Below are positions 44,776-54,261 of a DNA stretch of 64,000 nucleotides, piece after piece (the first letter of the stretch is position 1; the number at the start of each line of letters is the position of its first letter). The stretch is from the NCBI GenBank assembly GCA_050952225.1, contig JBMNKL010000002.1, forward strand, positions 298,874 through 362,873. The letters run 5' to 3'. The translations under genes were made by a program, and so were the position numbers. This stretch comes from JBMNKL01 sp050952225. GTDB lineage: Bacteria; Bacillota; Clostridia; Acetivibrionales; DTU013. The notes below the pieces were generated by a model. It was not told where the DNA came from. It ran no database searches and was given only the letters and a program-made list of their open reading frames with translations.

Positions 44776-45682
44776 ATGGCTACTGTCATCTTTGTTAATA
44801 GCTTCAATGCTTGTTTTTTCCCCTCATAGTCACTTTTGTCCAGGTATTCCTTAAGGATTTGCGGCAGTTGATTGTATAGCCCTGTGTATTTTAATGCGGT
44901 CGGTCTTCTGCTCATAAGTTCAAGATAGGGGATCCAGTTCATTGATTCCTTTTCTTCTCCGTAAAGGCGTCTGTGCTCTGATGATATGATTGCAGTTCTC
45001 ATCAAGTATTTCTACATCAAAAGCGCCGGCTTTAACAATAACCTGGCGCCCAGTCATATTAGGAGAAGTAGAATAAACTCTACCGTCAAATCTAATTTTC
45101 CCATAATTGTCGGCTTTAGCGAATTCGTGTAGGTATACTTCAAAAGGAACTTTCGGAAGCTTGAAGAATTCCTGCTTATCTTCCTGGAATAAATCTTTGA
45201 TCATCCCATAGCCTTTGTAGTGCATCCTATTCATATCTTTGTCGCATTTTAAAAGGAGTTCTTTGAAGCGAGCCTCTCCAAAGTCTGCTTGGGCTTCTCC
45301 CGGAGGATGTTCCAGCGGAAGAAATCCGTCCGCATTCATTTGTAACTCTTTTCGAATATCTGCAACAAATTTCCTGACAGCCCTGTCACTGGCATCAAAT
45401 TCATCACCATACAACTCCTTCAATCGGTTATATACTCTTTTTGCAGTGTGCTGCAGGTGCTTGCTTGTCTTTGATAAGCCATGTGGTGACAATGCTCCTA
45501 TATGGAGACAATTTGCTTTTTCGCCTCCGTTTGGGGCGGATAGTATGATTGAAATCCTCTTGTTCAACATACTTCTTCACAGTTTCAAAGTCGTGTCCGG
45601 TAAGCTGAGATATCTTTCTTAAACTTTTGCCTTCAAATTTCTTCATGTTTCTGATACGATATACTTGCTCCATTGTTAGCAT
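44727..45682 (-). pseudogene. istA: IstA transposase of element B, internal deletion and frameshifts
   Basis: The N terminus from ATG 45682 (MLTMEQVYRIRNMKKFEGKS, helix-turn-helix KISQLTGHDFETVKKYVEQ) shifts frame near 45440-45560 into VYNRLKELYGDEFDASDRAVR and the start of the catalytic core (PPGEAQADFGEARF). It then jumps straight to the C-terminal domain (FEVYLHEFAKADNYGKIRFDG), so most of the DDE core is deleted. A further shift leads to the tail MNWIPYLELMSRRPTALKYTG. Not functional. Confidence 0.85.
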
Positions 45683-46067
45683 CCTTTCTGTACCCCCTTT
45701 AGATTCGACACCTAAAAGGGTATTATTTTTTAGGAGTGCTCGCAATGGAGTTTTTCCATTTTATGCAGGGTTTTTTAAGTTCCGGAACACTCGGTTTTCA
45801 TTGTACCAAAAACACATTATTTTTATTGAGCAACTCATGAATAATTTGCTCATGATTCATATAAACACCTCAATGTCTTTTTTGTTCGTATAAATTTTCG
45901 TTCGGAAAAGGCAAGGGATTATTAATCCACTAAAGGTTTAACTCACACAAACACCAATCTTCTGTAGCTCGCCAGCCAGTCGGTTTAGTCATCTCTAAAA
46001 AATAATGCTATCTGAAATGTAAAAAAGCTAGAAGCATGAAATATACTTTATATAAAGCTATGTCATT
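45683..46067. other. Intergenic stretch after the IS relics
   Basis: This 385-bp AT-rich stretch holds no gene I can support. A short inverted repeat, GAGCAA near 45822 and TTGCTC near 45849, may be part of the lost IS end. Short open frames on the plus strand lack ribosome sites. Confidence 0.4.
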
Positions 46068-46283
46068 TTATCCAACTTGCGCATATGGAAAACCGGCTTT
46101 CTTAATATATTCATTTAAGTATTTACCTTTTGATTCAGCATTTATAAACTCATCATACAAATATTTAGGTATACCATAATAATGGTAAATACGACCACTT
46201 AAAAATTCTACTTCCAACGTAGATGTAGCTTCATCATAACCAATTGATGCTATATTACTTGACGATACAGGAATCCTCTCCAT
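46068..46283 (-). CDS. KTSC-domain protein, third gene of the SIR2-HerA operon
   Basis: 71 residues, a single KTSC domain: SSNIASIGYDEATSTLEVEF, then LSGRIYHYYGIPKYLYDEFI and SKGKYLNEYIKKAGFPYAQV. The domain is named after the C terminus of certain lysyl-tRNA synthetases and also occurs alone in phage and mobile DNA; its biochemistry is not established. It has its own strong ribosome site (AAGGAGGTG) and starts 13 bp after herA, in the same direction. It is therefore co-expressed with the SIR2-HerA pair. Possible roles are cofactor, immunity or phage-sensor protein, all inference. Confidence 0.85.
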   Translation of the reverse strand: MERIPVSSSNIASIGYDEATSTLEVEFLSGRIYHYYGIPKYLYDEFINAESKGKYLNEYIKKAGFPYAQVG

Positions 46284-46296
46284 TAAATCACCTCCT

Positions 46297-48081
46297 TTAT
46301 GATCGTGGCATTCTTTGGCATCTCCAACCAGTTACTACGGAGTCATATAATGGATTACTCATTCTTTGAGCCTTCCAACATTTTGACGTTATAGGATCTT
46401 CACTTTTCGGTCGTGGCTCAATTAAAGGTAGTCGTATTCGGCAAGGAATCTGAACAGCTTCCCCTAAGACCAATGCTTCACCTGTTCTTAATGCTGGTAA
46501 AAGATCAGTTAATCCTGCTAATGAATCTGGAACAGTTGCTCTAATTCTTCCTTGATCGTCGCTATTAGACAATCGAAGCGCAATAAAAGTCCCACTTTGA
46601 GATAAAATCGTTTCATCCAATTCCGCAGGTCGCTGGCTCACAACTATAGCACCTATTCCATATTTTCTGCCTTCTTTAAATAGTCTTCTTACAGCACGTC
46701 CAGCATAACCAGAGATAAATTGAGCATCCCCACCACGTGGTATATACGAATGGGCTTCTTCATAAACCATCAAAAGAGGCCTCTGTTTCCCCATTCCGGG
46801 TAAATCACGACTCCAAAACATGCTTTCAAAAATAATACGAGTAACGACTCCAACGACAAGATCAATTATTTCAAAAGGTATCCCACTTAAATCAAACACT
46901 GTAATTGGATATTCATGATCAATCCAATCGATAATCAGATCACTTAAATCTTTTTCATTCTTCTTTCCTGTATATTGGTCTATTTCGAGCAAAAACTTAT
47001 ATCTATGGTCTTTAAGTTTTGTGAGTATTTTATTAGCATAAGCTAAAGTGGATATTGAGACTTGTGCTTTAAATGGTGGTTTATTGTAAGCATTATGCGG
47101 TTTAAATTTAGCAGACTTCAGTGCTTTTGGATCACCTTCCTCAATAAGCGCTTCTTTAGTACGTTCATTATCTTCATATGTGACACGTTCCGGTCGATCA
47201 AAGTCATACCATAATTGTTTAATGTCAAATGGTATTGGAGAATCGGGAGTAATTTCTTCTAATGTAACTTGTCCTGCTTTTAAATTACTAATATTTGCAA
47301 CCTTCATTTCGAAAATTTTATCTCTAAAATGTAGATCTCTAATATCTTCGCTTACTCCTTTTTTCCCAATGAAAAACCACATTAATTCATCAATAGATAA
47401 TGCCCAATATGGGATTATCAATGGATTTTTCTCATTATTTATCGAAAATACTTTTGCCTTATCTCCAAACGCTGAACCGTATTCTCCATGCGGATCAATT
47501 ACTACAATACGTGAACTTGGATATAATCCATTAGTTATTGATTTTAATATACTTGCAACAGTGTTAGATTTGCCACTACCTGTAGATCCAACTATTGCTA
47601 CGTGTCTTGACACTAATTTATTTATATCAATTGAAGCTGGCAGACTATCCGATGCTGCGTGGGTACCAATAACTATAGCTGATTCATTGGTCGTCCCATA
47701 TATTACTGCCAAGTCATCATCTGTAACCATATGGACTTCATCATCTAGTGTTGGAAAAATACTTATCCCGCGTTGAAACTTCTCCTTACCGTATGATTCT
47801 CCTACAAGCTGAATCTCCATCCAACGTTGACCACGAGAAAATTCCAACAAACGGTTATCTTTATCTGGTAGATTAACTTCAGATGCTCCTACCATTGAAA
47901 TGACCCCATATAGATTTAAGAACCCTAACGGTATTCTTACTAACGAACCAACTTGTCCTAATCGATAAATTCTTCCTTGAATTATGGGACTCGCAGAAGG
48001 TATATCATAAGATATTTCTACTAATACTTTTGATCCAACTACTCTTCGAACAGTACCAAGAAAAGTGACATCCGACTTCAC
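46297..48081 (-). CDS. herA: HerA-family hexameric ATPase of a SIR2-HerA defence system
   Basis: 594 residues. An N-terminal HAS-barrel (FLGTVRRVVGSKVLVEISYD ... VGSLVRIPLGFLNLYGVISMV) precedes the RecA-like motor with Walker A HVAIVGSTGSGKSNTVASIL near residue 165, Walker B RPLLMVYEEAHSYIPRG, sensor/arginine segment GRAVRRLFKEGRKYGIGAIVVSQRP and the C-terminal brace. Archaeal-type HerA pumps DNA with NurA; in bacteria, HerA next to SIR2 forms a large complex that acts against phage. It starts 12 bp after the SIR2 gene. No NurA nuclease is nearby, supporting the SIR2 partnership. Confidence 0.92.
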   Translation of the reverse strand: MKSDVTFLGTVRRVVGSKVLVEISYDIPSASPIIQGRIYRLGQVGSLVRIPLGFLNLYGVISMVGASEVNLPDKDNRLLEFSRGQRWMEIQLVGESYGKEKFQRGISIFPTLDDEVHMVTDDDLAVIYGTTNESAIVIGTHAASDSLPASIDINKLVSRHVAIVGSTGSGKSNTVASILKSITNGLYPSSRIVVIDPHGEYGSAFGDKAKVFSINNEKNPLIIPYWALSIDELMWFFIGKKGVSEDIRDLHFRDKIFEMKVANISNLKAGQVTLEEITPDSPIPFDIKQLWYDFDRPERVTYEDNERTKEALIEEGDPKALKSAKFKPHNAYNKPPFKAQVSISTLAYANKILTKLKDHRYKFLLEIDQYTGKKNEKDLSDLIIDWIDHEYPITVFDLSGIPFEIIDLVVGVVTRIIFESMFWSRDLPGMGKQRPLLMVYEEAHSYIPRGGDAQFISGYAGRAVRRLFKEGRKYGIGAIVVSQRPAELDETILSQSGTFIALRLSNSDDQGRIRATVPDSLAGLTDLLPALRTGEALVLGEAVQIPCRIRLPLIEPRPKSEDPITSKCWKAQRMSNPLYDSVVTGWRCQRMPRS

Positions 48082-48093
48082 AATAAACCTCCT

Positions 48094-49317
48094 TCAATTT
48101 TGGGTATTAGATGTGGAAGATTGTTGAAAATCTATCGGACAGACCTCGGTTAACTGTCGAAGGCCTATGAATATTTCAAGAAAAGAGGCAAAAGCATTAA
48201 AATCACCCAAAGTAAATCTCTTTTTTTCTTCATCCCAGAAAGGCCAAATCTCAGAATCCTTTCTTTTTCTTCCTGGCTCTCCCCAAGATGAAATTAATCC
48301 ACCAATACAAATTTTATCAGGACTATATAATGTTAAATTTCTGTATTCGTTAGCATATCGTGAAATCTTTTCCGATAGAGGCTCATACATAAAAGCTGAT
48401 ATCGCTAACCGAGGGTTTGACCTCAAACCTTGCAACATTATATCGTTTAGATGTTCATCAGAAAAACTGTACCCAATAATAATTAATAGTGTCTCACCAT
48501 TTAATATGAATCGACGTAAACGATCCTGTAAAGCAACAAATGGAAGTTTCCTTGATTGTGAATATTTTTCTCTTGAAGGGAAAATCATTAGTTCATCCCT
48601 GGCTTGTTGATTGATTCCTGAAAATCTTGTTATTCGCTCCTTATTATCACCGGAGTGTTCTTTTTGTACAAACCAATTAATCGATCCATGTACTTTCCAT
48701 AATCTTGTCCAAGTTCTCGGCGGATAAACAGATTTATATTCTTTACTCTCATCAGCTTCAACTGATTCTGGAATAAAAAACGGAGCTACAGATCCAATAA
48801 AACCATCAAAGAAAGGCAAACCTACCTGTTCCATCGCTTTTTCAAATAATAAATCATAATTTGTTGTAAATATTTCTACAGGATAATTTCGATTACAATG
48901 AAGAGTTCTAAGCCATTGAGCAAATATTAGGTGAGGTTTTAACCCCCCCTTTGGCTCAACACTTACAATATCCTTTATTGCGTGACATACAGCCAAATCA
49001 AGGGCTTTTGCTTCCTTTGCACCTTTAATTCCCGCGTATTGGCATTCTTCACTTTCTCCAATCAATTCACGATATAATCTAATACGATCAAGAATTTTTT
49101 CAACATTATTTATTTTATTTAATTCATTTCTTATATTATCAAACCGATTCTTATATGGTTGATCTATTTTACTAAAAACTTGATCTGTAAGACTTTCTAT
49201 TCCTGGAAAGCCCACAGCCATAGATGATCCTGCACCAAAGAAAAATGATAGACGTCTTTTCTCTGATGCTAACTGCTCACGAATTTCTAATGCTGCACGT
49301 AAAGGATCATAATACAC
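48094..49317 (-). CDS. SIR2-family NADase of a SIR2-HerA defence system
   Basis: 407 residues from GTG 49317, eight bases after GGAGG; the TTG five codons earlier is part of that site. SIR2-fold motifs are seen in order: FFFGAGSSMAVGFPGIESLT (NAD loop), FTTNYDLLFEKAM (Asn and Asp of the active site), WKVHGSINWF (catalytic His) and the late LLIIIGYSFSDEHLNDIML. Defence SIR2 proteins hydrolyse NAD+ when triggered and so stop phage growth by cell shutdown; in the SIR2-HerA (Nezha) system HerA controls this. It is the first gene of the three-gene operon. Promoter not clearly visible in the AT-rich upstream sequence. Confidence 0.92.
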   Translation of the reverse strand: MYYDPLRAALEIREQLASEKRRLSFFFGAGSSMAVGFPGIESLTDQVFSKIDQPYKNRFDNIRNELNKINNVEKILDRIRLYRELIGESEECQYAGIKGAKEAKALDLAVCHAIKDIVSVEPKGGLKPHLIFAQWLRTLHCNRNYPVEIFTTNYDLLFEKAMEQVGLPFFDGFIGSVAPFFIPESVEADESKEYKSVYPPRTWTRLWKVHGSINWFVQKEHSGDNKERITRFSGINQQARDELMIFPSREKYSQSRKLPFVALQDRLRRFILNGETLLIIIGYSFSDEHLNDIMLQGLRSNPRLAISAFMYEPLSEKISRYANEYRNLTLYSPDKICIGGLISSWGEPGRKRKDSEIWPFWDEEKKRFTLGDFNAFASFLEIFIGLRQLTEVCPIDFQQSSTSNTQN

Positions 49318-49990
49318 TATAAATACCTCCAATTTTTCGAGTCGTAATTTTTCGCAATTATAAGTTTTCTATTAATTTACAAGCAAATGTTTTTCTTTAT
49401 TGCATTATAGATATAATTATTAAAAATTCACTTATCCTTATTTTTCCCATAAGTTTTACAGGCTGTATTTTTCTTTAGGAATTGCTCGCAGCTAATCTTA
49501 CCAGACTGCCTTGTCAATTCTTCTTTGATTACTACTTCTCTGACAGTTAATTTTTAATTTGCAATATATTCCATGCTTTATAGCAATATTTCTAGTATTT
49601 AGTATATACTTAAAAGCAAATAAAAACAATTAATTATAAATATGCCTCTATTTATGAACTTTGTAAGTATAAATATAATTTAATAAAAACGTATATTGCC
49701 ACTAAACTTTTACAGATCGGAGATTAATTCTTGTTATAATATGTTAATACTAATCCAGAATTGTACCATATACCGGTTATAAATAGCCACCTTAATCAAA
49801 TTTCCTGTATGATTTTTTGGCATGGCACTATCATACACGAGGAAAAGATACGATAAAGATGGCAAATTAGAGGATATCAAAAAATGTACTTTTTTGGAAG
49901 GCCTAAGTATTAGGGGAAATAAACGTAGGACCTGGATACACAAAGATACAATCTCAAAATACATCTTCATCTACATAACTTCTAATAAAA
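49318..49990. other. AT-rich intergenic region at the edge of the accessory island
   Basis: About 670 bp, clearly richer in A+T than the housekeeping genes on either side. A 60-codon plus-strand frame at 49822-50004 (start MALSYTRKRYDKDGKLEDIK) has no good ribosome site and no family I recognise; it may be a gene scrap. The promoter of the SIR2 operon should lie in the right-to-left direction near 49330-49420. Confidence 0.4.
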
Positions 49991-49991
49991 T

Positions 49992-50030
49992 ACAGCGGCA
50001 GTGAGGATATACATCCTCCTGCCGCGCTGT
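49992..50030. terminator. Terminator of the V-ATPase operon
   Basis: ACAGCGGCAG at 49992-50001 and CTGCCGCGCTGT near 50019-50030 flank a further GAGGAT/ATCCTC pairing. On the minus strand the stem runs into TATTTTATTAG. It begins 14 bp past the ntpD stop. Confidence 0.75.
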
Positions 50031-50043
50031 TTACTTCTTTGCA

Positions 50044-50706
50044 CTAATTATTCTTATTCCTATACCCATGCGCCTGCTCAAGGACCATGTCCTTGACCTT
50101 CATCAGTCTCGTCAGGTTGCCGCGTTCATTCTCGTCGAGCTTCATCACGATGTACTTTATCGTTTCCTCGAGGTTCGGAATCAGGACATATTCCAGCGCA
50201 TTAACGCGGCGGCGCGTCCTTTCTATCTCATCGGCCAAAAGCTGTGCCGATTTTTCCAGCTCTGCAAGCTTCAAAAGGGTAGGCGCCAGGTCCGAAAGCG
50301 CGATAATCGCCCTATCCAGTTCCCCGGATGTGTTTGCGAAACCGTAAGGGAAAATATCTCCCTCGTCGCCTGTTTCGATCGCGAATTCCAGGACAGGCAC
50401 ATCCACGCTCATTATATTGCGGCTGGACGCTTCCAGTTGTATCTTTCGCTTCGGATACATGAGCGCTTCCTCGAGAATCTCCGTGCTCATCTCCGCCCTT
50501 GCCATGACAAAACTGGAATTGACCTCCGCCATCTTCCTTTCGACTTCCTCGCGCAGTTCCTTGTTTTCCCGGATTATCTCCAGGAACTTTTTCATCAATT
50601 CGTCCCGCTTGTCTTTTAAAAGCTTATGCCCCCGCCTCGCTGTTCTCAGCCTTCTTTTCAGGCCTGTGAGAACCATCCTGGTAGGGTTGACATTCAATCT
50701 GGCCAT
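50044..50706 (-). CDS. ntpD: V-type ATPase subunit D (central stalk)
   Basis: 220 residues. The N-terminal NVNPTRMVLTGLKRRLRTARRGHKLLKDKRDEL and the C-terminal RRRVNALEYVLIPNLEETIKYIVMKLDENERGNLTRLMKVK are the two long helices of the coiled-coil rotor shaft. It connects the catalytic head to the membrane ring. Last gene of the operon and intact. GGAAGGTGA precedes the ATG. Confidence 0.97.
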   Translation of the reverse strand: MARLNVNPTRMVLTGLKRRLRTARRGHKLLKDKRDELMKKFLEIIRENKELREEVERKMAEVNSSFVMARAEMSTEILEEALMYPKRKIQLEASSRNIMSVDVPVLEFAIETGDEGDIFPYGFANTSGELDRAIIALSDLAPTLLKLAELEKSAQLLADEIERTRRRVNALEYVLIPNLEETIKYIVMKLDENERGNLTRLMKVKDMVLEQAHGYRNKNN

Positions 50707-50722
50707 CCTGTGTCACCTTCCC

Positions 50723-52099
50723 TCAGGCCTTTTTAGGCAGGTACTTGTCTATATACTCCTGCTTGATACGCCTAAGCTCGCCGACAGGCAGTATGGACAA
50801 CAATTTCCATCCAAGGTCCAGTGTTTCCTCTATCGACCGGTCCTTCTCAAAGCCCTGCGAAACATACTGGGCTTCGAACTCGTCAGCAAACTTCGCATAT
50901 AGTTTATCTATGTCGGTAAGCGCCGCTTCGCCCAGGATGACTGCCAGTTCCTTGGCTTCCTTCCCCCTGGCGTAGGCAGCGAACAACTGGTTCATCGTAT
51001 TCGCATGGTCCTCACGCGTTTTTCCGGTGCCTATACCCTTATCCTTCAGACGCGACAAGGACGGCAGCACGTCTATAGGAGGCGTGATGCCTTTTTTGTG
51101 GAGCTCACGGCTCAGGATAATCTGCCCCTCCGTAATGTATCCCGTAAGGTCGGGTATGGGATGTGTCTTATCATCCTCCGGCATCGTAAGTATGGGTATC
51201 AGCGTTATGCTTCCGGGAAAACCTCTCTTACGGCCGGCACGTTCATACATTGTCGCCAGGTCCGTATACAAGTAGCCGGGGTATCCGCGCCTGCCCGGAA
51301 CTTCCTTCCTTGCTGCGGAAACCTCTCGAAGGGCTTCTGCGTAATTGGTTATATCAGTTATAATAACAAGCACGTGCATATCTTTCTCAAATGCAAGATA
51401 CTCAGCCGCGGTCAGCGCCATACGCGGAGTGGCTATACGTTCTACCGCAGGGTCGTTTGCCAGGTTCATAAAGAGAACCGCCCTGTCAATGGCGCCTGTC
51501 CTTTTAAAGTCGCTGATAAAATAATCAGCTTCCTCAAAAGTTATCCCTACGGCTGCAAACACAACTGCAAACTTGCTGTCCGTACCCAAGACCTTGGCCT
51601 GGCGGGCTATCTGTGCAGCCAATTGCGCATGCGGGAGGCCTGACCCTGAGAAAATAGGCAGCTTCTGACCGCGCACCAGCGTATTCAGTCCGTCGATTGC
51701 GGAAATCCCGGTTTGTATGAACTCCGACGGATAATCCCTTGCCGCGGGATTCATTGGCACGCCATTTATATCGAGTCTTGCGTCGGGTATTATATCCGGC
51801 CCGCCGTCAATAGGTTTGCCCAGCCCGTCAAACACGCGTCCAAGCATGTCAATTGATACGGGAAGCTCCAGTCCTCTTCCCAGGAACCGCACCTTGCTGT
51901 TTGACAGGTTAATGCCGACAGGATTTTCAAACAACTGGACCAGCGCGTTTGACTCGTCGACTTCCAGCACCCTGCAGCGGCGTATTTCACCGTTATACAG
52001 TTCAATCTCCCCGAGTTCGTTATATGTCACGCCTTCAACATTCCGGACCAGCATCAAAGGCCCGGCAACTTCGGCTATGGAACGGTATTCCTTTAGCAT
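50723..52099 (-). CDS. ntpB: V-type ATPase subunit B (non-catalytic)
   Basis: 458 residues, intact. Typical text: IAEVAGPLMLVRNVEGVTYNELGE, SGSGLPHAQLAAQIARQAKV in place of a catalytic P-loop, DITNYAEALREVSAARKEVPGRRGYPGYLYTDLA and the late ILPVGELRRIKQEYIDKYLPK. It alternates with subunit A in the hexameric head. It starts 1 bp after the ntpA stop region. Confidence 0.98.
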   Translation of the reverse strand: MLKEYRSIAEVAGPLMLVRNVEGVTYNELGEIELYNGEIRRCRVLEVDESNALVQLFENPVGINLSNSKVRFLGRGLELPVSIDMLGRVFDGLGKPIDGGPDIIPDARLDINGVPMNPAARDYPSEFIQTGISAIDGLNTLVRGQKLPIFSGSGLPHAQLAAQIARQAKVLGTDSKFAVVFAAVGITFEEADYFISDFKRTGAIDRAVLFMNLANDPAVERIATPRMALTAAEYLAFEKDMHVLVIITDITNYAEALREVSAARKEVPGRRGYPGYLYTDLATMYERAGRKRGFPGSITLIPILTMPEDDKTHPIPDLTGYITEGQIILSRELHKKGITPPIDVLPSLSRLKDKGIGTGKTREDHANTMNQLFAAYARGKEAKELAVILGEAALTDIDKLYAKFADEFEAQYVSQGFEKDRSIEETLDLGWKLLSILPVGELRRIKQEYIDKYLPKKA

Positions 52100-52100
52100 C

Positions 52101-53872
52101 TCATTCTACCTCCCTTGCAAGCAGCGCATCCATCTGCTCGGCCAATTCCTGTTCAATAGCGCTGTATTCTTTTTCTGCCTGGTCCGCCGGCACATACTTG
52201 GCACGCCCGATTTTTTCCCTGACAGGAAGGCTGAAAAGTTCTTTCAGGTCCACTCCCTTTTTTATCGCTTCCTGTGACATGTGGTAATATGCCAGTATCA
52301 TTTTCAGCATCCTGTATTGCTTGATAAGCGGCGTATAGGTATCGACCTCGTGGAACGCATCCTGGTGCAGGTAATCCTCGCGGATGGATCGCGCAGTCTC
52401 AAGCGTAACCCTGTCCCTGGGAGACAGTGCATCGATGCCGACGAGCCGTACAATTTCTTCAAGCTCGGCTTCTTCCTGAAGTATCCTCATAATTTCGGCA
52501 CGGTAGCCGTTGTATTCCTTTGAAATATTCTTGTCATACCAATCATTCATCCTGTCCGAATACAGCGAATAACTGGTCAGCCAGTTGATAGCAGGGAAAT
52601 GTCTCCGGTATGCCAGGTTGGAATCAAGCCCCCAGAACACCTTCACTATGCGAAGCGTCGCCTGTGTAACCGGCTCGGAAAAATCGCCGCCCGGCGGTGA
52701 CACGGCGCCGATTGCGGTTAATGCGCCCGTCGCGCTCTCCCGAACCGATAGTGATGATCTTTCCGGCACGTTCGTAGAATTGGGCTATACGCGATGAAAG
52801 ATAAGCAGGATAGCCTTCTTCCCCGGGCATTTCCTCGAGCCTTCCCGACATTTCACGCAGCGCTTCCGCCCAGCGTGAGGTGGAGTCGGCAAGAAGCGTG
52901 ACCGAGTAACCCATATCCCTGAAATATTCCGCAATGGTTATGCCGGTATAGATGGAAGCCTCACGCGCGGCAACAGGCATGTCGGACGTATTGGCAATCA
53001 TGACCGTTCTCTTCAAAAGAGGCTCCCCGGATTTCGGGTCCTTCAATTCCGGGAATTCCATCAGAACGTCCGTCATTTCATTCCCACGCTCGCCGCACCC
53101 GATATAGACAACGAGGTCGGCGTCGGACCATTTTGCCAGCTGGTGCTGGACAACCGTCTTGCCGCTTCCGAACGGACCCGGTATTGCGGCAACGCCTCCC
53201 TTTGCTATGGGAAACAGCGTATCTATGATTCTCTGGCCGGTAATCATCGGCTCGTCCGGAGGCAGTTTCTCCTTGTATGGCCTTGCCTTGCGCACAGGCC
53301 ATTTCTGCATCATTGTAAGGTTTATTGACGTTCCGTCGGCCGTTTTGACTACCGCCACGGTTTCCTCAACAGTGAATTCCCCTTCAAATATCTTTTCAAT
53401 TTCGCCTTCAATCCCCACCGGCACCATGATTCGATGTTCGAAAATGCTGTTTTCCTGGACCGTTCCAATGATATCGCCGGCGGTCACCTTGCTGCCCGCA
53501 GCCACAACCGGTTTGAAATGCCATTTCTTGTCCCTGTCAAGCGCGGGAATGCTTATCCCGCGGGTTATATTGCTGCCTATGGATTTCCTCATGGTCTCCA
53601 GCGGACGCTGAATCCCGTCGAATATATTTTCCAGCAATCCCGGGCCCAATTCCACGCTGAGCGGCACTCCCGTGGATACTACCGGACTGCCCGGACCCAG
53701 GCCGGACGTTTCCTCGTATACCTGTATGGATGCCTCTGTCGCCATGTATTTCCAGTATTTCACCTATGAGTTGCTGCTCGCTGACACGCACCACGTCAAA
53801 CATGTTGGCATCATGCATTCCTTCGGCTATGACCAAAGGCCCCGACACCTTGCTAATTCTTCCCTGGCTCAA
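52101..53872 (-). CDS. ntpA: V-type ATPase subunit A (catalytic), two frameshifts
   Basis: The full span (about 590 codons) fits subunit A: SQGRISKVSGPLVIAEGMHD, ELGPGLLENIFDGIQRPLETM, Walker A IPGPFGSGKTVVQHQLAKWS, REASIYTGITIAEYFRDMGYSVTLLADSTSRWAEALREMSGRLEE and the C-terminal helical domain. Two indels break it. One near 53732-53738 lies between HGD and ASIQVYEE; the other is an extra G in the GGG at 52726-52728, between GSGERDG and ALTAIGAV. The start is TTG 53872 (GAGGG seven bases upstream). If the indels are real the enzyme head cannot form. Confidence 0.9.
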
Positions 53873-53940
53873 ACAATATCCCTCACTTTCAGTTTGCCTT
53901 AAAACCCAAGAGCTCACCTTCAAGCCCCGAGGCAGTGTAT

Positions 53941-54261
53941 TTATTCTTCCCGGAAAAGGATATCAGCTCCGACCGCTTTTTCAACACATTTTTTCACGCC
54001 AAGCATGCCCATCCCACATTCCCCTGGATTCCGGGGATGGGAATCACGGCCGGAAAACGCTTATCCCGGTATTGATTGATTTCATTTTCAATGCCGGCGG
54101 CTGTCTGCTCGGTGACGTAAATCACGGCATACCTGTCGGCAGCCAGCTCTGATAGCACACTGTGCGGCCTGTTCCTTGTTTTCAACAGGGAAAACAGAGA
54201 ACCCCAGGGCTTTAAAGCCAAGAACCGCATCTTTTTCACCGATAACACCTATTTTATACAT
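53941..54261 (-). CDS. ntpG: V-type ATPase subunit F, two frameshifts
   Basis: From ATG 54261 the protein begins MYKIGVIGEKDAVLGFKALG. After a shift near 54140-54155 it continues LAADRYAVIYVTEQTAAGIENEINQY, and after a one-base loss near 54010-54014 it ends GMLGVKKCVEKAVGADILF. The total of about 106 codons equals the usual length of subunit F, the small rotor protein bound to subunit D. The start overlaps the ntpC stop by 8 bp. Confidence 0.85.

Larger units (their letters stand above)
44479..45682 (-). mobile_element. IS21-family element B, degenerate
   Basis: A second, unrelated IS21 relic. Its istA start, its linker and its istB middle are all present but joined by deletions and frameshifts, and the istB end is missing where element A begins. 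It is older or more damaged than element A. Confidence 0.75.

Noticed and set aside
49822..50004. 60-codon plus-strand frame before the V-ATPase terminator
   Set aside because: No ribosome site, overlaps the terminator stem, no recognisable family.
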